A stretch of 64,000 bases of DNA from VRUE01 sp963762205 (GCA_963762205.1 CAVXJZ010000002.1:248001-312000); one strand, 5' to 3'. Positions 44,240 to 52,862 are shown, counted from the stretch's first letter. The notes: generated by a model not told the origin, from the sequence alone. Numbers and translations are program-made.

Positions 44240-45127
44240 TCAGGCTCCGCGGTCCTGAAGCAGCGCGTCGGCGGCCGCCAGGTCGGCGATCTCGAGCCCG
44301 GCCATGGCCTCGCCGAGGCCGGTCGAGGCGGCCGCGACCCGCTCCGGATCGTCGAAATGCGTGGTCGCCTCGACGATCGCCCGGGCGCGCCGCTCGGGGT
44401 CGGCGCTCTTGAAGATCCCGGAGCCGACGAAGTTTCCCTCGGCGCCGAGCTGCATCATCAGCGCCGCGTCCGCCGGCGTCGCGATCCCGCCCGCGCAGAA
44501 CATCGGCACCGGCAGCCGGCCCGCCTCCGCGACCTCGCGGACCACCTCGAGCGGCGCCTGGTGCTCCTTGGCCGCCGCGGGCAGCTCCTCGGGTCCGAGC
44601 TGGGTGAGGCGCTTGATGCCGGAGACGATCTCGCGCATGTGGCGCACGGCCTCGACCACGTTGCCGGTGCCGGCCTCGCCCTTGGAGCGGATCATCGCCG
44701 CGCCCTCGCCGAGCCGGCGCAGCGCCTCGCCGAGGTTGGTCGCGCCGCAGACGAAGGGCACGTCGAAGGCGAACTTGTCGATGTGGTTGCTCTCGTCGGC
44801 CGGGGTCAGCACCTCGGACTCGTCGATGTAGTCGACGCTGAGCGCCTGCAGCACCTGGGCCTCGGCGAAGTGGCCGATGCGGGCCTTGGCCATGACCGGG
44901 ATCGTCACCGCCTCCTGGATTCCCTTGATCATCGTCGGGTCCGACATGCGGGCGACGCCGCCGTCGCGGCGGATGTCGGCCGGGACCCGCTCGAGGGCCA
45001 TCACCGCGCAGGCGCCCGCCTGCTCGGCGATCGTCGCCTGCTCGGCCGTGACCACGTCCATGATCACCCCGCCTTTCAACATCTCGGCGAGGCCGGTCTT
45101 GACCCGGAATGTCGCGCGCTCGGCCAT
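44240..45127 (-). CDS. pdxS: Pyridoxal 5'-phosphate synthase lyase subunit PdxS
   Basis: PdxS builds pyridoxal phosphate from ribose 5-phosphate, glyceraldehyde 3-phosphate and ammonia. The 295-residue barrel protein has GGVIMDVVTAEQA, ALERVPADIR, VMAKARIGH (catalytic Lys), EVLTPADESNHIDK (second Lys) and PFVCGATNLGEALRR, all highly conserved. The open frame upstream is not PdxS-like, so the ATG at 45127 is chosen. A TAATAT box (45141-45136) is eight bases before it, suggesting a leaderless message. The 220 bases between this start and rpiR contain no gene that I could support. Confidence 0.96.
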   Translation of the reverse strand: MAERATFRVKTGLAEMLKGGVIMDVVTAEQATIAEQAGACAVMALERVPADIRRDGGVARMSDPTMIKGIQEAVTIPVMAKARIGHFAEAQVLQALSVDYIDESEVLTPADESNHIDKFAFDVPFVCGATNLGEALRRLGEGAAMIRSKGEAGTGNVVEAVRHMREIVSGIKRLTQLGPEELPAAAKEHQAPLEVVREVAEAGRLPVPMFCAGGIATPADAALMMQLGAEGNFVGSGIFKSADPERRARAIVEATTHFDDPERVAAASTGLGEAMAGLEIADLAAADALLQDRGA

Positions 45128-45347
45128 CGCGCCCAATATTACGGGGGCGGCCGAACGCCCCGACGTCCGGCCCTCGCAAGGGCCGCACGAACCGAAGTGG
45201 CCCGCCGATCGGCGGTCGGGGTGGCCTCGCCGGCGCCTCCCTCGGCACCGCGGAGCGATTCCCGCCCGCGCAGCGGGCTCCTCGTCACACTCGCCGCAGG
45301 CGGGTGTTGGGCGCCGGAGAGGCCGCCTCGACCGCCGTGCCGCCGCG

Positions 45348-46208
45348 CTACTTGAGTTTGTAGGCGCGGATGCGGTCTTTGTGCGCCGCTTCGTCGCGCG
45401 CGTAGAGGCCGTAGGCAAGCGCCTGGACCAGCGCCATCAGCGCCGTGTTGGAGCGCGCGAAGGAGGGGCTGTTGGAGGAGAAGTAGAGGGTCTGCTCGGC
45501 GTGCTCGCCGACCTCCGACATCGAGGCGTCGGAGATCGCCAGGGTGCGGGCGCTGCGGTGCAGGGCGAGCTTCATCGCCCGCAGCAACAGCGGGTGGGCG
45601 CGACCGGAGGAGAGGACGATGACCAGCGTTTCGTCGTCGATCCGCCCGAGTCGCTGCAGCGACTCGCCGCCGGTGCTGGCGACGATCTCGGAGCGGATGT
45701 CGAGCAGGCTGAGCGTGTGCCGCAGGTAGCTGGCGAAGAAGGCCATCTGGTCGACCCCGACGATCACGATGCGCTGCGACTCGGCGAGCGCGGCGACGGC
45801 GCCGTCGACCTGCTCGCGGGTCAGGTTGCGCGCGGTTTCCTCGAGGTTCGCGTGGTCGGCGCCGAGGCTGCCCTCGAGCTCGGAGTGGTCGAAGGAGAAG
45901 AGAGCGCCGTTGCCGGACGAGGCGCTGCCGGCGGTCGCGATCGTGTTGCGGTACTCCTCGATCGCGGCCTGCTGGAGCTCTGGGTATCCCTCGAAGCCGA
46001 GGGCCTGGGAGAAGCGCACCACCGTCGAGGACGAGGTGCTCGCTCTCCGGGCCAGCTCCTCGGCGGTGAGGAAGGCTGCCTCGTCGAGGTGGTCGACGAT
46101 GTAGCGGGCTACGTCTTTCTGTGAGCGGGAGAATTCGTCGAACCGCTCCTGGATGTACTCGGAGAGGCTCTTCTGGCGGGGACTCGTCTTGGTCGCAGTC
46201 TTGGTCAC
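45348..46208 (-). CDS. MurR/RpiR-family transcriptional regulator
   Basis: The 286-residue protein has an N-terminal helix-turn-helix of the RpiR type (SLSEYIQERFDEFSRSQKDVA ... LARRASTSSSTVVRFSQALG near 50-70) and a C-terminal SIS sugar-phosphate-binding domain (IVIVGVDQMAFFASYLRHTL, VLSSGRAHPLLLRAM). It should sense a phosphosugar. GTG start 46208 gives the family N-terminus. No sugar catabolic gene is next to it, so its target is not indicated by context; it is divergent from a small membrane protein. Confidence 0.88.
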   Translation of the reverse strand: MTKTATKTSPRQKSLSEYIQERFDEFSRSQKDVARYIVDHLDEAAFLTAEELARRASTSSSTVVRFSQALGFEGYPELQQAAIEEYRNTIATAGSASSGNGALFSFDHSELEGSLGADHANLEETARNLTREQVDGAVAALAESQRIVIVGVDQMAFFASYLRHTLSLLDIRSEIVASTGGESLQRLGRIDDETLVIVLSSGRAHPLLLRAMKLALHRSARTLAISDASMSEVGEHAEQTLYFSSNSPSFARSNTALMALVQALAYGLYARDEAAHKDRIRAYKLK

Positions 46209-46269
46209 GGCGGTCCATTTCGCCGGACTTCGTCCTTTCCCTTCCGATCTGGTTGGATGCGTTCCGCAG

Positions 46270-46656
46270 ATGACCCTCGAGCAGGCCCTCCGGCTCACCA
46301 ACCGCAACATGGTCGCCTTCGACCTGATCCTCGGCTCGAGCGCGATCCTCGCCCCCGAGGCGACCCTCCGCGCCCTCGGCCACGACGAGCCCTCCCCGGA
46401 CGCCGCCCGGCTCTTCCAGCGCTGCGGCCCGATCTGGCTCACGTTCGCCGCCGCCCACGCCGTCGCCGCCCACCGCGGCGAGCCGCGCGACTGGTGGGCG
46501 CTGGCCTGGCTGCGGGGGACCGAGATCGCAACCGATGCGCTCTGGGCGGGGTCCCCGGCGGTGAGCCGTCCCGGCGCCAAGGCCGGCCTGCGCCTCGCCG
46601 GCGTCGCCAACCTGGCGATGGCGGCGGGCTTCGCCTGGTTGTCGACGAGGCGATGA
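46270..46656 (+). CDS. Small four-helix membrane protein
   Basis: About 128 residues with hydrophobic segments near residues 16-30, 54-70, 84-95 and 105-122; the N-terminus NRNMVAFDLILGSSAILAP and the PEATLRALG loop suggest a DUF4345-like or DoxX-like small integral protein, but no family is certain. ATG 46270 is preferred over an upstream start inside the divergent promoter region. It overlaps the next gene by four bases (ATGA). Confidence 0.65.
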   Translation: MTLEQALRLTNRNMVAFDLILGSSAILAPEATLRALGHDEPSPDAARLFQRCGPIWLTFAAAHAVAAHRGEPRDWWALAWLRGTEIATDALWAGSPAVSRPGAKAGLRLAGVANLAMAAGFAWLSTRR

Positions 46657-46982
46657 GCGCGCACGCCGGGCTTCCCAGCGTCCGCTGGAGCCTGCGCGGG
46701 CTCGACGACGAGGGCGACGAGGCCTGGCTGATTCGCGGCGTCTCGCGCAAGCTCTACCGCTGCCCCGGCTGCCACGGCGACATCGAGATCGGCGCCGAGC
46801 ACACCGTCGTCCAGTACGTGCACCGCCTCGGCGGCACAGAGCACCACCACTGGCATCGGCGCTGCGCCGAAGAGCTGCTGGTCCCCGCCCTGCGCGAGCT
46901 GAAGCGGGTTCCGGCCGGCGAGTCCTCGCAGGCCAAGCTCGAGAGGCGCGGCCGGCGCAAGTCGGGTCGACGGCGCGGCTGA
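46653..46982 (+). CDS. Small zinc-binding protein (actinobacterial CPGC/HWH family)
   Basis: The 109-residue protein has RCPGCHGDIEIGAEHTVVQY followed by HHHWHRRC, a likely C-x2-C...H...H-x-H-x2-C zinc site, and a very basic C-terminus (RRGRRKSGRRRG). It resembles, from memory, a widespread actinobacterial protein annotated loosely as ATP/GTP-binding, though no nucleotide motif is visible. The basic tail suggests nucleic-acid contact. It overlaps the preceding gene and lies two bases before the next. Confidence 0.65.
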   Translation: MSAHAGLPSVRWSLRGLDDEGDEAWLIRGVSRKLYRCPGCHGDIEIGAEHTVVQYVHRLGGTEHHHWHRRCAEELLVPALRELKRVPAGESSQAKLERRGRRKSGRRRG

Positions 46983-46984
46983 CA

Positions 46985-47737
46985 ATGAAGGGCCTGCGCA
47001 CAACCGCCTCCCTCTACGCCCGGATCGGACGGACCTACGTCGGCTGGGCCCGCTCGCTGCTGCCGCTGGCGGTCGTCGTCTTCGTCCCCCTGGGCCTGAT
47101 CCACGCGATCCCCGTCCACGTCGACGTCACCTCGCTCGACCTGCAGGGCAGCCTCAAGGTCGCCGCCCTCGGCGGCGCCGTGCTGGCCCTGACCGCCACC
47201 GGCCTGATCGGCGAGGTCTTCTACACGGGGGCGGTGGCGATCGCGCTCACCCATTCGCGCGACGGCGGCCGGCCGCCGACCCTCCGCGAAGTGGCCGGAA
47301 TCGTCAACTACAAACGCCTGATCGCGGTCGACATCATCTACGGCGTCCTCGTCGCCGTCGGGCTCGTCGCCTTCTTCGTGCCCGGCGTGCTCCTCTACGT
47401 CTATCTGGGCCTCGCCGCCCCCGCGGTCGAGATCGAGCACCGCGGGGTGCGCGACGCGTTCGTCCGCAGCTTCAGACTGGTCCGCGGGCACTTCTGGCTC
47501 GTCCTCGCCGTCCTCGGCCCGATCGAGGTCGCCGGCAACGGCCTGATCAACCTGACGATCTCGGTCGCCCACAACCTCGTCGGCGGCTCCCTGGTCGCCG
47601 AGTGGCTCGCCGACACGACGGCGAACATCCTCGTCACCCCCGTCTACGCGGTCGCCGCCGTGCTGCTCACCCTCGACCTGATCGCCGACCAGGATGGCGA
47701 GGCGCCGGCACTACACTCCGCACCGATTCCCGCATGA
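46985..47737 (+). CDS. Multi-pass membrane protein
   Basis: The 250-residue protein has about five hydrophobic segments (near 23-45, 60-85, 110-140, 170-195 and 210-230) with a cytoplasmic RDGGRPPTLREVAGIVNYKRL loop and RGVRDAFVRSFRLVRGHFW, a pattern seen in glycerophosphodiester phosphodiesterase membrane-domain-like and DUF975-like proteins. Function unknown. Its TGA overlaps the next ATG. Confidence 0.65.
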   Translation: MKGLRTTASLYARIGRTYVGWARSLLPLAVVVFVPLGLIHAIPVHVDVTSLDLQGSLKVAALGGAVLALTATGLIGEVFYTGAVAIALTHSRDGGRPPTLREVAGIVNYKRLIAVDIIYGVLVAVGLVAFFVPGVLLYVYLGLAAPAVEIEHRGVRDAFVRSFRLVRGHFWLVLAVLGPIEVAGNGLINLTISVAHNLVGGSLVAEWLADTTANILVTPVYAVAAVLLTLDLIADQDGEAPALHSAPIPA

Positions 47738-48606
47738 GCGCCGCCTCCATCGTGATCGAATTCTGGGACGACCAGATTGTCTCCGAGGGCAAGGAGGGGC
47801 TCTTCCTCGTCTTCATCGGCTTCATCCTCTCCTTCTCCTTCATCAGGATGAGCACCCGCCTGATGCGCAGCCCGAAGGTGCCCTGGTGGCCCGGCAGCGT
47901 CGTCAGCGAGAGCGGCGTGCACGTCCACCACCTCGCCTTCGGGATCGTCGCGATGATGATCGCGGGGGCGATCGCCTTCACGGCCCTGGGGGAACAGCCC
48001 TACACCGACATCTGCGCCTTCGTCTTCGGTGTCGGGCTGGGGCTGACGATCGACGAGTTCGCCCTCTGGATCTATCTCGACGACGTCTACTGGGCCGAGC
48101 AGGGTCGCGCCTCGATCGACGCGACCGTGATCGCCGCCTCGGCGATGTTCCTGATCCTGATCGGGTTCAGCCCGTTCAGCTTCGACACCGACTCCCTGGC
48201 GGCGACGATCGGCAGCGTCCTCGGCGCCGGGATGGTCCTCGCCGTGGTCGCGATCTGCTTCTTCAAGCAGCGCGTCATGCACGGCTCGATCGGCTTCTTC
48301 GTCATCCCGGTGGCGATCTACGGCGCCTCGCGGATCGGCAAGCCCGGATCGCCGTGGGCGCGGCGGCGCTACGGCGAGCGGCGCCCGAAGAAGCAGGCCA
48401 AGGCGGAGCAGCGCTTCAAGCCCGACCGCCACACCGAGCGCTTCAAGAACGCGGCGCGCGACATCATCGGCGGCAAGCCCAGCCAGGGAGTCGCCGCGGT
48501 CAGGGACGAGGTGCTCGCAACCGGCCGCGAGGCCGCCGACGAAATCCGCGACGCGGCGAAGGGCATCACCCGCCCCGACCAGGGGAGAGATCGCGACCCT
48601 CGATGA
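47734..48606 (+). CDS. Integral membrane protein with basic cytoplasmic tail
   Basis: About 290 residues: five or six membrane segments between residues 18 and 205, a conserved-looking GVHVHHLAFGIVAMM with two histidines, and DEFALWIYLDDVYW in the loop after the third helix. The last 90 residues are basic and soluble (RRRYGERRPKKQAKAEQRFK). Similar proteins occur in other actinobacteria, but the function is unknown. ATG 47734 overlaps the previous gene by four bases. The gene ends directly before a 24-bp palindrome. Confidence 0.65.
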   Translation: MSAASIVIEFWDDQIVSEGKEGLFLVFIGFILSFSFIRMSTRLMRSPKVPWWPGSVVSESGVHVHHLAFGIVAMMIAGAIAFTALGEQPYTDICAFVFGVGLGLTIDEFALWIYLDDVYWAEQGRASIDATVIAASAMFLILIGFSPFSFDTDSLAATIGSVLGAGMVLAVVAICFFKQRVMHGSIGFFVIPVAIYGASRIGKPGSPWARRRYGERRPKKQAKAEQRFKPDRHTERFKNAARDIIGGKPSQGVAAVRDEVLATGREAADEIRDAAKGITRPDQGRDRDPR

Positions 48607-48607
48607 C

Positions 48608-48631
48608 TTTTCTCCGGCATGCCGGAGAAAA
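48608..48631. promoter_or_regulatory. Perfect 24-bp palindrome centred on the start codon of the AbiEi/DUF559 gene
   Basis: TTTTCTCCGGCA (48608-48619) is exactly mirrored by TGCCGGAGAAAA (48620-48631). The ATG of the downstream gene begins at the dyad centre. It may be an autoregulatory operator for that protein's N-terminal winged helix, or a terminator hairpin for the upstream gene, although a T tract is present only on the minus strand. Confidence 0.55.
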
Positions 48632-49530
48632 AACGACGAACGGCGGCCGGAGGTGGCGTTTGGGGCCTTGCCCAGCGGCAGCACGGAGTCGTCTCCAGGC
48701 GGCAGCTGCTCAACGCCGGTCTGAGCTCGTCGGCAATCCAGCGACGGATCGCGAGCCGGCGAATTCACCCGGTGGCGCGGGGGGTCTACGCGGTCGGGCG
48801 ACCGGAACTCACCATCCACGGGCGCTGGATGGCTGCGGTCCTGACGGCTCCGGCAGGTGCCGTGCTGAGCCACCGAAGCGCGGCGGCGCTCTGGGGCATC
48901 GCCCCACTCACACACGGGGCGATCGAGATCTCCGTCCTCTCCACGGCGCCCCGACGACGTCCGGGCATTCGCGTCCACCGCCGGCCGACACTCCGGCGCC
49001 GCGATCTGGACGAGCGCGAGGGCATTCCCGTGACCGGCGTCGTCCAGACCCTCGTCGACCTCGCCACCGGGCTGTCGGACCCGCGACTCGAGCGGGCCGT
49101 CAACGAGGCCGACAGGCTCGACCTCATCGACCCGGATGCGCTGCGCGCCGCCCTCGACTACCACCGGGGCCGCGGCGGCGTCGCCAGACTCCGGAGCATT
49201 CTCGACAGGCGGGTCTTCAGGCTCACCGACTCCGAGCTCGAGCGGAGGTTCCTGGCCCTCATCGGACGCGCCGGCCTGCCCATGCCGCTCACCCGACAGC
49301 GTTTGAACGGGTTCACGGTCGACTTCCACTGGCCCGACCTGGGCCTCGTGGTCGAGACCGACGGCCTGCGGTACCACCGCACGCCGGCCCAGCAGGCGCG
49401 CGACCGGCGCCGCGACCAGGCGCACGCGGTGGCCGGTCTCCTGGCCCTCCGATTCACGCACGAGCAGGTGCGCCACGAGCCGGACAAGGTGATCGCGACG
49501 CTGTCGGCGGCCGTGGCGAGGCTAAGCTGA
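48619..49530 (+). CDS. AbiEi-type antitoxin-domain protein fused to DUF559 nuclease-like domain
   Basis: The 303-residue protein begins with an AbiEi-like winged helix: AQRQHGVVSRRQLLNAGLSSSAIQRRI and HPVARGVYAVGRPELT. The middle has LSHRSAAALWGI. The C-terminal 90 residues match DUF559 of the PD-(D/E)XK superfamily: ELERRFLALIGRAG, then FTVDFHWPDLGLVVETDG (Asp and Glu of the nuclease core) and RDRRRDQAHAVAG. Such fusions are common solitary genes in actinobacteria; no AbiEii toxin partner is nearby. A defence or DNA-repair role is possible but unproven. ATG lies within a perfect palindrome. Confidence 0.8.
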   Translation: MPEKKRRTAAGGGVWGLAQRQHGVVSRRQLLNAGLSSSAIQRRIASRRIHPVARGVYAVGRPELTIHGRWMAAVLTAPAGAVLSHRSAAALWGIAPLTHGAIEISVLSTAPRRRPGIRVHRRPTLRRRDLDEREGIPVTGVVQTLVDLATGLSDPRLERAVNEADRLDLIDPDALRAALDYHRGRGGVARLRSILDRRVFRLTDSELERRFLALIGRAGLPMPLTRQRLNGFTVDFHWPDLGLVVETDGLRYHRTPAQQARDRRRDQAHAVAGLLALRFTHEQVRHEPDKVIATLSAAVARLS

Positions 49531-49534
49531 GCCG

Positions 49535-50023
49535 ATGAGCAACGATGCGCGCCCAAACGTCTTCGCCGACGAGTGGCAGCGGGAGATGGAGCAGGGCTCC
49601 TTCTCGGTCCGCGGCACGCGGGTCGGCTCGATGGCCGGGGCGACCCGGGTCGGCGTGACCGTCTACGAGCTCGACCCGGGCAAGAAGAACCTCCCCTACC
49701 ACGCCCACTTCGGGATCGAGGAGGTGATCGTCGTCCTGCGCGGGACGCCGATGCTGCGCTCGCCCGAGGGCGAGCGCGAGCTCGCGGAGGGCGAGGTGGT
49801 CGCCTGCCCACCGGGTCGGGCCGGCGCCCACCAGCTGATCAACCGCGGCGACGACGTCGCCCGCTTCCTGGTGCTCAGCTCGAAGGCGCTCGCCGACCTG
49901 ATCGAGTACCCCGACAGCGGCAAGATCTCCGCCCAGGGCGGTGAGTGGGGCACATCCGAGGCAATCGCCTACATGCTCCCCACCGAGCCTGAAGTGGGCT
50001 ACTTCGAGGGCGAGCCGGAGTAG
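49535..50023 (+). CDS. Cupin-domain protein
   Basis: The 162-residue protein has a cupin beta-barrel with motif 1 PYHAHFGIEEVIVVLRGTPML near 50 and motif 2 ACPPGRAGAHQLINRGDD near 92, giving His, His, Glu and His metal ligands. A Trp/Glu/Phe-rich N-terminus and LIEYPDSGKI near 130 are typical of a broad actinobacterial subgroup. Enzyme or binding function unknown. TAAGCT six bases before the ATG suggests leaderless transcription. It overlaps the convergent DUF2332 gene by 25 bases. Confidence 0.82.
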   Translation: MSNDARPNVFADEWQREMEQGSFSVRGTRVGSMAGATRVGVTVYELDPGKKNLPYHAHFGIEEVIVVLRGTPMLRSPEGERELAEGEVVACPPGRAGAHQLINRGDDVARFLVLSSKALADLIEYPDSGKISAQGGEWGTSEAIAYMLPTEPEVGYFEGEPE

Positions 50024-51099
50024 TCGCCCGCGGCGCCGTCGTCGCCCGCGACCTCGACCGGCGTGCCGTGGTAGCCGGCGAGCGCCAGCAGCCGATCCTC
50101 TCCGCCCGGCCAGATCGTCATCCGGATCGCGGCCCGCCTGCCGTCGGGCTCCATCCGCAGCCAGGCCAGCGGCGCCTCCCCGGTCGCCCTCTCCCCCGCC
50201 TCGGCGATCGTCCGCGAGAAGGCCTCCTGATCGCCGGCCGAGAGGTACTGGATCACGATCGAGTGGTAGACGACGGTCGCCAGCCCGTCCGCCGGGGCGG
50301 CCAGCCGCTCCCGGGCCCACTCGACCGCGCCCGCCCGCTCGACCGGGAGCGGCTCCGCCACCGCCAGGTCGAGCGCGGCGCGCAGCCGCTCCATGCGCAC
50401 GGGTTGGTCCGGCCAGACGTAGGAGAGGAGGGTCAGGCGGCCGTCCTCGGACGCCGGGTCGAGCGGCGCGGCGTCGCAACCGGCGCGCTCGGCGACGCTC
50501 GCCGCGGCCGCCGGGATCTCGCCGCCGAGGAGCTCGAAGCGGATCCGCAGGGGTGCGCCCTCCGGGCCCCACGAGAACCCGCCGGCCTCATAGCCGTACT
50601 CGTTCCAACGCAGGTTGAGGCCCGCGCTCGCGCCGATCTCGAGCAGCCGCAGGGGCAGTCCCGCCCGCCCGGCGAAGCCCAGGAAGCCCGGCAGCAGAGC
50701 CGCGCAGCGCCCCACCTCGTTCGTCTGCACCGGGCGCTCGACCAACTCCCGCATTCTCTCGGGATGCTCGGCGAGGACCGCCCGGAACGCCTCCCAGACG
50801 CCCTCGCCATCGCCGTCGAGCGCCGCGTAGCCGGCGGCCAGCTCGGGTGCCTCCCCCTCCAGCGCCAGCCGGTGCGCGGAGCCCATCAGGCGCAGCGCCA
50901 GGACCGAGTCCTTCGGATCGTCCTCATGGCCCGCCAACACCGCCCGGGTCGGCCCACCCTGCTCGTAGTCCCCGGCAGCGCGATCGAGCAGGTCGCCGTA
51001 GAGAGGCGACCCGACCTCGCGACAGGCGGCGGCCTGGAAGCGGAGGCGGCCGGCGACGGTCTCGTCGTCGCCCCAGCCGGCGAGGTCCCAGCCCCTCAT
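49999..51099 (-). CDS. DUF2332 family protein
   Basis: The 366-residue protein matches DUF2332: LRFQAAACREVGSPLYGDLLDRAA near 20, ERPVQTNEVGRCAALLPGFL, LLEIGASAGLNLRWNEYGYE near 155 and VVYHSIVIQYLS near 280. The EIGASAGLNL motif resembles the SAM-binding glycine loop of methyltransferases, so a methyltransferase-like fold is plausible. ATG 51099 has GGGAG at six bases; a GTG at 51114 overlapping the YjbQ stop is an alternative. Confidence 0.85.
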   Translation of the reverse strand: MRGWDLAGWGDDETVAGRLRFQAAACREVGSPLYGDLLDRAAGDYEQGGPTRAVLAGHEDDPKDSVLALRLMGSAHRLALEGEAPELAAGYAALDGDGEGVWEAFRAVLAEHPERMRELVERPVQTNEVGRCAALLPGFLGFAGRAGLPLRLLEIGASAGLNLRWNEYGYEAGGFSWGPEGAPLRIRFELLGGEIPAAAASVAERAGCDAAPLDPASEDGRLTLLSYVWPDQPVRMERLRAALDLAVAEPLPVERAGAVEWARERLAAPADGLATVVYHSIVIQYLSAGDQEAFSRTIAEAGERATGEAPLAWLRMEPDGRRAAIRMTIWPGGEDRLLALAGYHGTPVEVAGDDGAAGDYSGSPSK

Positions 51100-51110
51100 C
51101 CGGGGCTCCC

Positions 51111-51572
51111 TCACTCTCCCATCGCCTTGATCACGAGCCGCTTCGGCCGCCGGCCGTCGAACTCGCAGTAGAAGACCTGCTGCCACGGGCCGAGGTCGAG
51201 GCGCCCGTCGGTGACGGGGACGATCGCCTGGTGGTGGACGAGGAGGTTCTTGAGGTGGGCGTCCCCGTTGTCCTCTCCGCCGCGATGGTGGCGGTAGTCG
51301 CCCTCGTCGGGGAGCAGCTCGCCCGCCACCTCGTTCGCCGCGGGGCGCCAGCTCGGCGGCGCCACCTTGTCGAGCCATTCGAGCACGTCCTCGTGGAGTC
51401 CCGGCTCGTCGTCGTTGACCCAGACGCCGGCGGTGATGTGCATCGCCGAGACGAGCGCCATCCCCTCGGCGATCCCGGCCGCGTCGACCGCGGCCTGCAC
51501 CTCCTCGGTGATCCGGATCAGCTCACGACGCTCGCTGGTCTCGAAGGTCATGTACGCGGTGTGCGACTTCAT
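51111..51572 (-). CDS. YjbQ/UPF0047 family protein
   Basis: The 153-residue protein has MALVSAMHITAGVWVNDDEPGLHEDVLEWL near 38, DYRHHRGGEDNGDAHLKNLL near 93 and LGPWQQVFYCEFDGRR near 127, the complete YjbQ signature with the conserved His/Asp/Glu residues. Family members have weak thiamin-phosphate synthase activity; the in vivo role is unsettled. It overlaps its upstream neighbour (ATGA). Confidence 0.92.
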   Translation of the reverse strand: MKSHTAYMTFETSERRELIRITEEVQAAVDAAGIAEGMALVSAMHITAGVWVNDDEPGLHEDVLEWLDKVAPPSWRPAANEVAGELLPDEGDYRHHRGGEDNGDAHLKNLLVHHQAIVPVTDGRLDLGPWQQVFYCEFDGRRPKRLVIKAMGE

Positions 51573-51985
51573 CCTCCCTCGCCCCTTTCGTCTGCGATCG
51601 GTTGGCCCGGCCAGAACGGCCACTCCTCGAACTCCCGGCAGCGACCGTCGGCCGCGAAGCGGAGGATCCAGAGGTCGCGGTACTCGGCGCCGGTGCCGTA
51701 CCGGACGGCGACCCGGACCACCGCGGTGTCGCCCTCGACGGCGACCACCTCGCGACCCATCTCGAACTCCTCGTCGGGGCCCTGGCGCTCGCGCTCCCAG
51801 AGCCCGGCGATCGCCCCGAGGCCGACCGCCGTCTCCCCGTAGGGCGACATCCGGTAGCCGGCGTCCTCGGCGAAGAGCTCGGCCAGCGCCTCGGTGCCGG
51901 CGCTGCGCCAGGCGGCCTCGTAGCGATCGACCCACGCCTCGACGGCGGGGCGGCCTCGATCGAGTCGCTCGGAGTCGGCCTCCAT
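51569..51985 (-). CDS. SnoaL/NTF2-like protein
   Basis: The 138-residue product has the NTF2-fold pattern: VEAWVDRYEAAWRSAGTEALAELFAEDAGYRMSPY at the start, then a beta-rich half with VVRVAVRYGTG and DLWILRFAADGRCREFEEWPFWPG. Such proteins bind small ligands or act as isomerases/cyclases; no substrate can be inferred. The ATG at 51985 gives the family start. It overlaps yjbQ by four bases. Confidence 0.82.
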   Translation of the reverse strand: MEADSERLDRGRPAVEAWVDRYEAAWRSAGTEALAELFAEDAGYRMSPYGETAVGLGAIAGLWERERQGPDEEFEMGREVVAVEGDTAVVRVAVRYGTGAEYRDLWILRFAADGRCREFEEWPFWPGQPIADERGEGG

Positions 51986-52067
51986 GCGGGAAACCCTAAT
52001 CCCGCCACAACACTCCCCGCGGCCGAGGGCCGGGAGGCCGTGCGTAACATCAATTGCAGGGAGATCC

Positions 52068-52862
52068 ATGCGACGCCTCGCAATTCCGACAACCATCGTG
52101 CTGGTCGCGCTCGTGGGAGCGACGATCGCCGGCGCCGAGCTCTCGCAGAACGGCAACCTGCGCCTCGTCTTCGGCGGCCGGATCGCTCCCAAGAAGCTGC
52201 CCCGGACCAACACGGCGCCGGTCACGGTGCGGATCAGCGGCGCGATCGGCACCGCCGACGGGGGCCGGCCACCGGAGCTGCGCAAGATCGCGATCGCCTT
52301 CAACCGCTACGGCCGGGTCTCGACCGCCGGCCTGCCGGTCTGCAAACCCGGACAGCTCGAGCAGACGACCTCGACGACCGCGCGCAGGCTCTGCCGCGGG
52401 GCGCTCGTCGGGCACGGCCGGTTCAGGGCGAACGTGGAACTGAACGGGCGCCGGCCGTTCCCGGTCAACGGCGAGATGCTCGCCTTCAACTCGGAGAAGA
52501 ACGGCAGGCCGGCGCTGCTGCTGCACATATACGGGTCCGAGCCGGTGCAGCTGGTCTTCATCCTCACCTTCAGGATCGTCAAGGTGAAGGAGGGCACGTT
52601 CGGGACGATCTTCGTCGCCACGATCCCGAAGATCGCGGCCCAGGTCGGCTACGTCACCAACCTCAACCTCACCTTCGGCCGTCGCTACGTCTACCGCGGG
52701 AGGCAGCACAGCTTCCTGAGCGCCAGGTGCGCCGCGCCCTCCGGGTTCCCGGGCGCGATCTTCACCCTCGCCCGGGGCAGCTTCAGCTTCACCAACGGCC
52801 AGCGGATCAGCACCTCGCTGGCCCGCAACTGCTGGGTTCGGCGGCCCGCCCGCTCCCGCTAG
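52068..52862 (+). CDS. Secreted protein of a paralogous two-member family
   Basis: The 264-residue protein has a signal peptide (AIPTTIVLVALVGATIAGA near 5-23) and a beta-rich domain with four cysteines. It is clearly similar to the product of 57987-58805: both share SGNL/NGNL...FGGRI, PPELRKIAIAFNRYGR, GLPVCK, GRILAFN/GEMLAFN, KGSFGT/EGTFGT and YTYRGR/YVYRGR. No known family was recognised; comparable repeated secreted proteins are common in this order. AGGGAG precedes the ATG. Its TAG overlaps that of the convergent lipoprotein gene. Confidence 0.8.
   Translation: MRRLAIPTTIVLVALVGATIAGAELSQNGNLRLVFGGRIAPKKLPRTNTAPVTVRISGAIGTADGGRPPELRKIAIAFNRYGRVSTAGLPVCKPGQLEQTTSTTARRLCRGALVGHGRFRANVELNGRRPFPVNGEMLAFNSEKNGRPALLLHIYGSEPVQLVFILTFRIVKVKEGTFGTIFVATIPKIAAQVGYVTNLNLTFGRRYVYRGRQHSFLSARCAAPSGFPGAIFTLARGSFSFTNGQRISTSLARNCWVRRPARSR

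Noticed and set aside
45128..45347. Possible small gene between pdxS and rpiR
   Set aside because: Open frames here are Arg/Pro-rich mirror sequence without a ribosome-binding site or recognisable motif.
48608..48631. Intrinsic terminator of the upstream plus-strand gene
   Set aside because: The hairpin is followed by A residues, not T residues, on the plus strand, so it would only terminate minus-strand transcripts.
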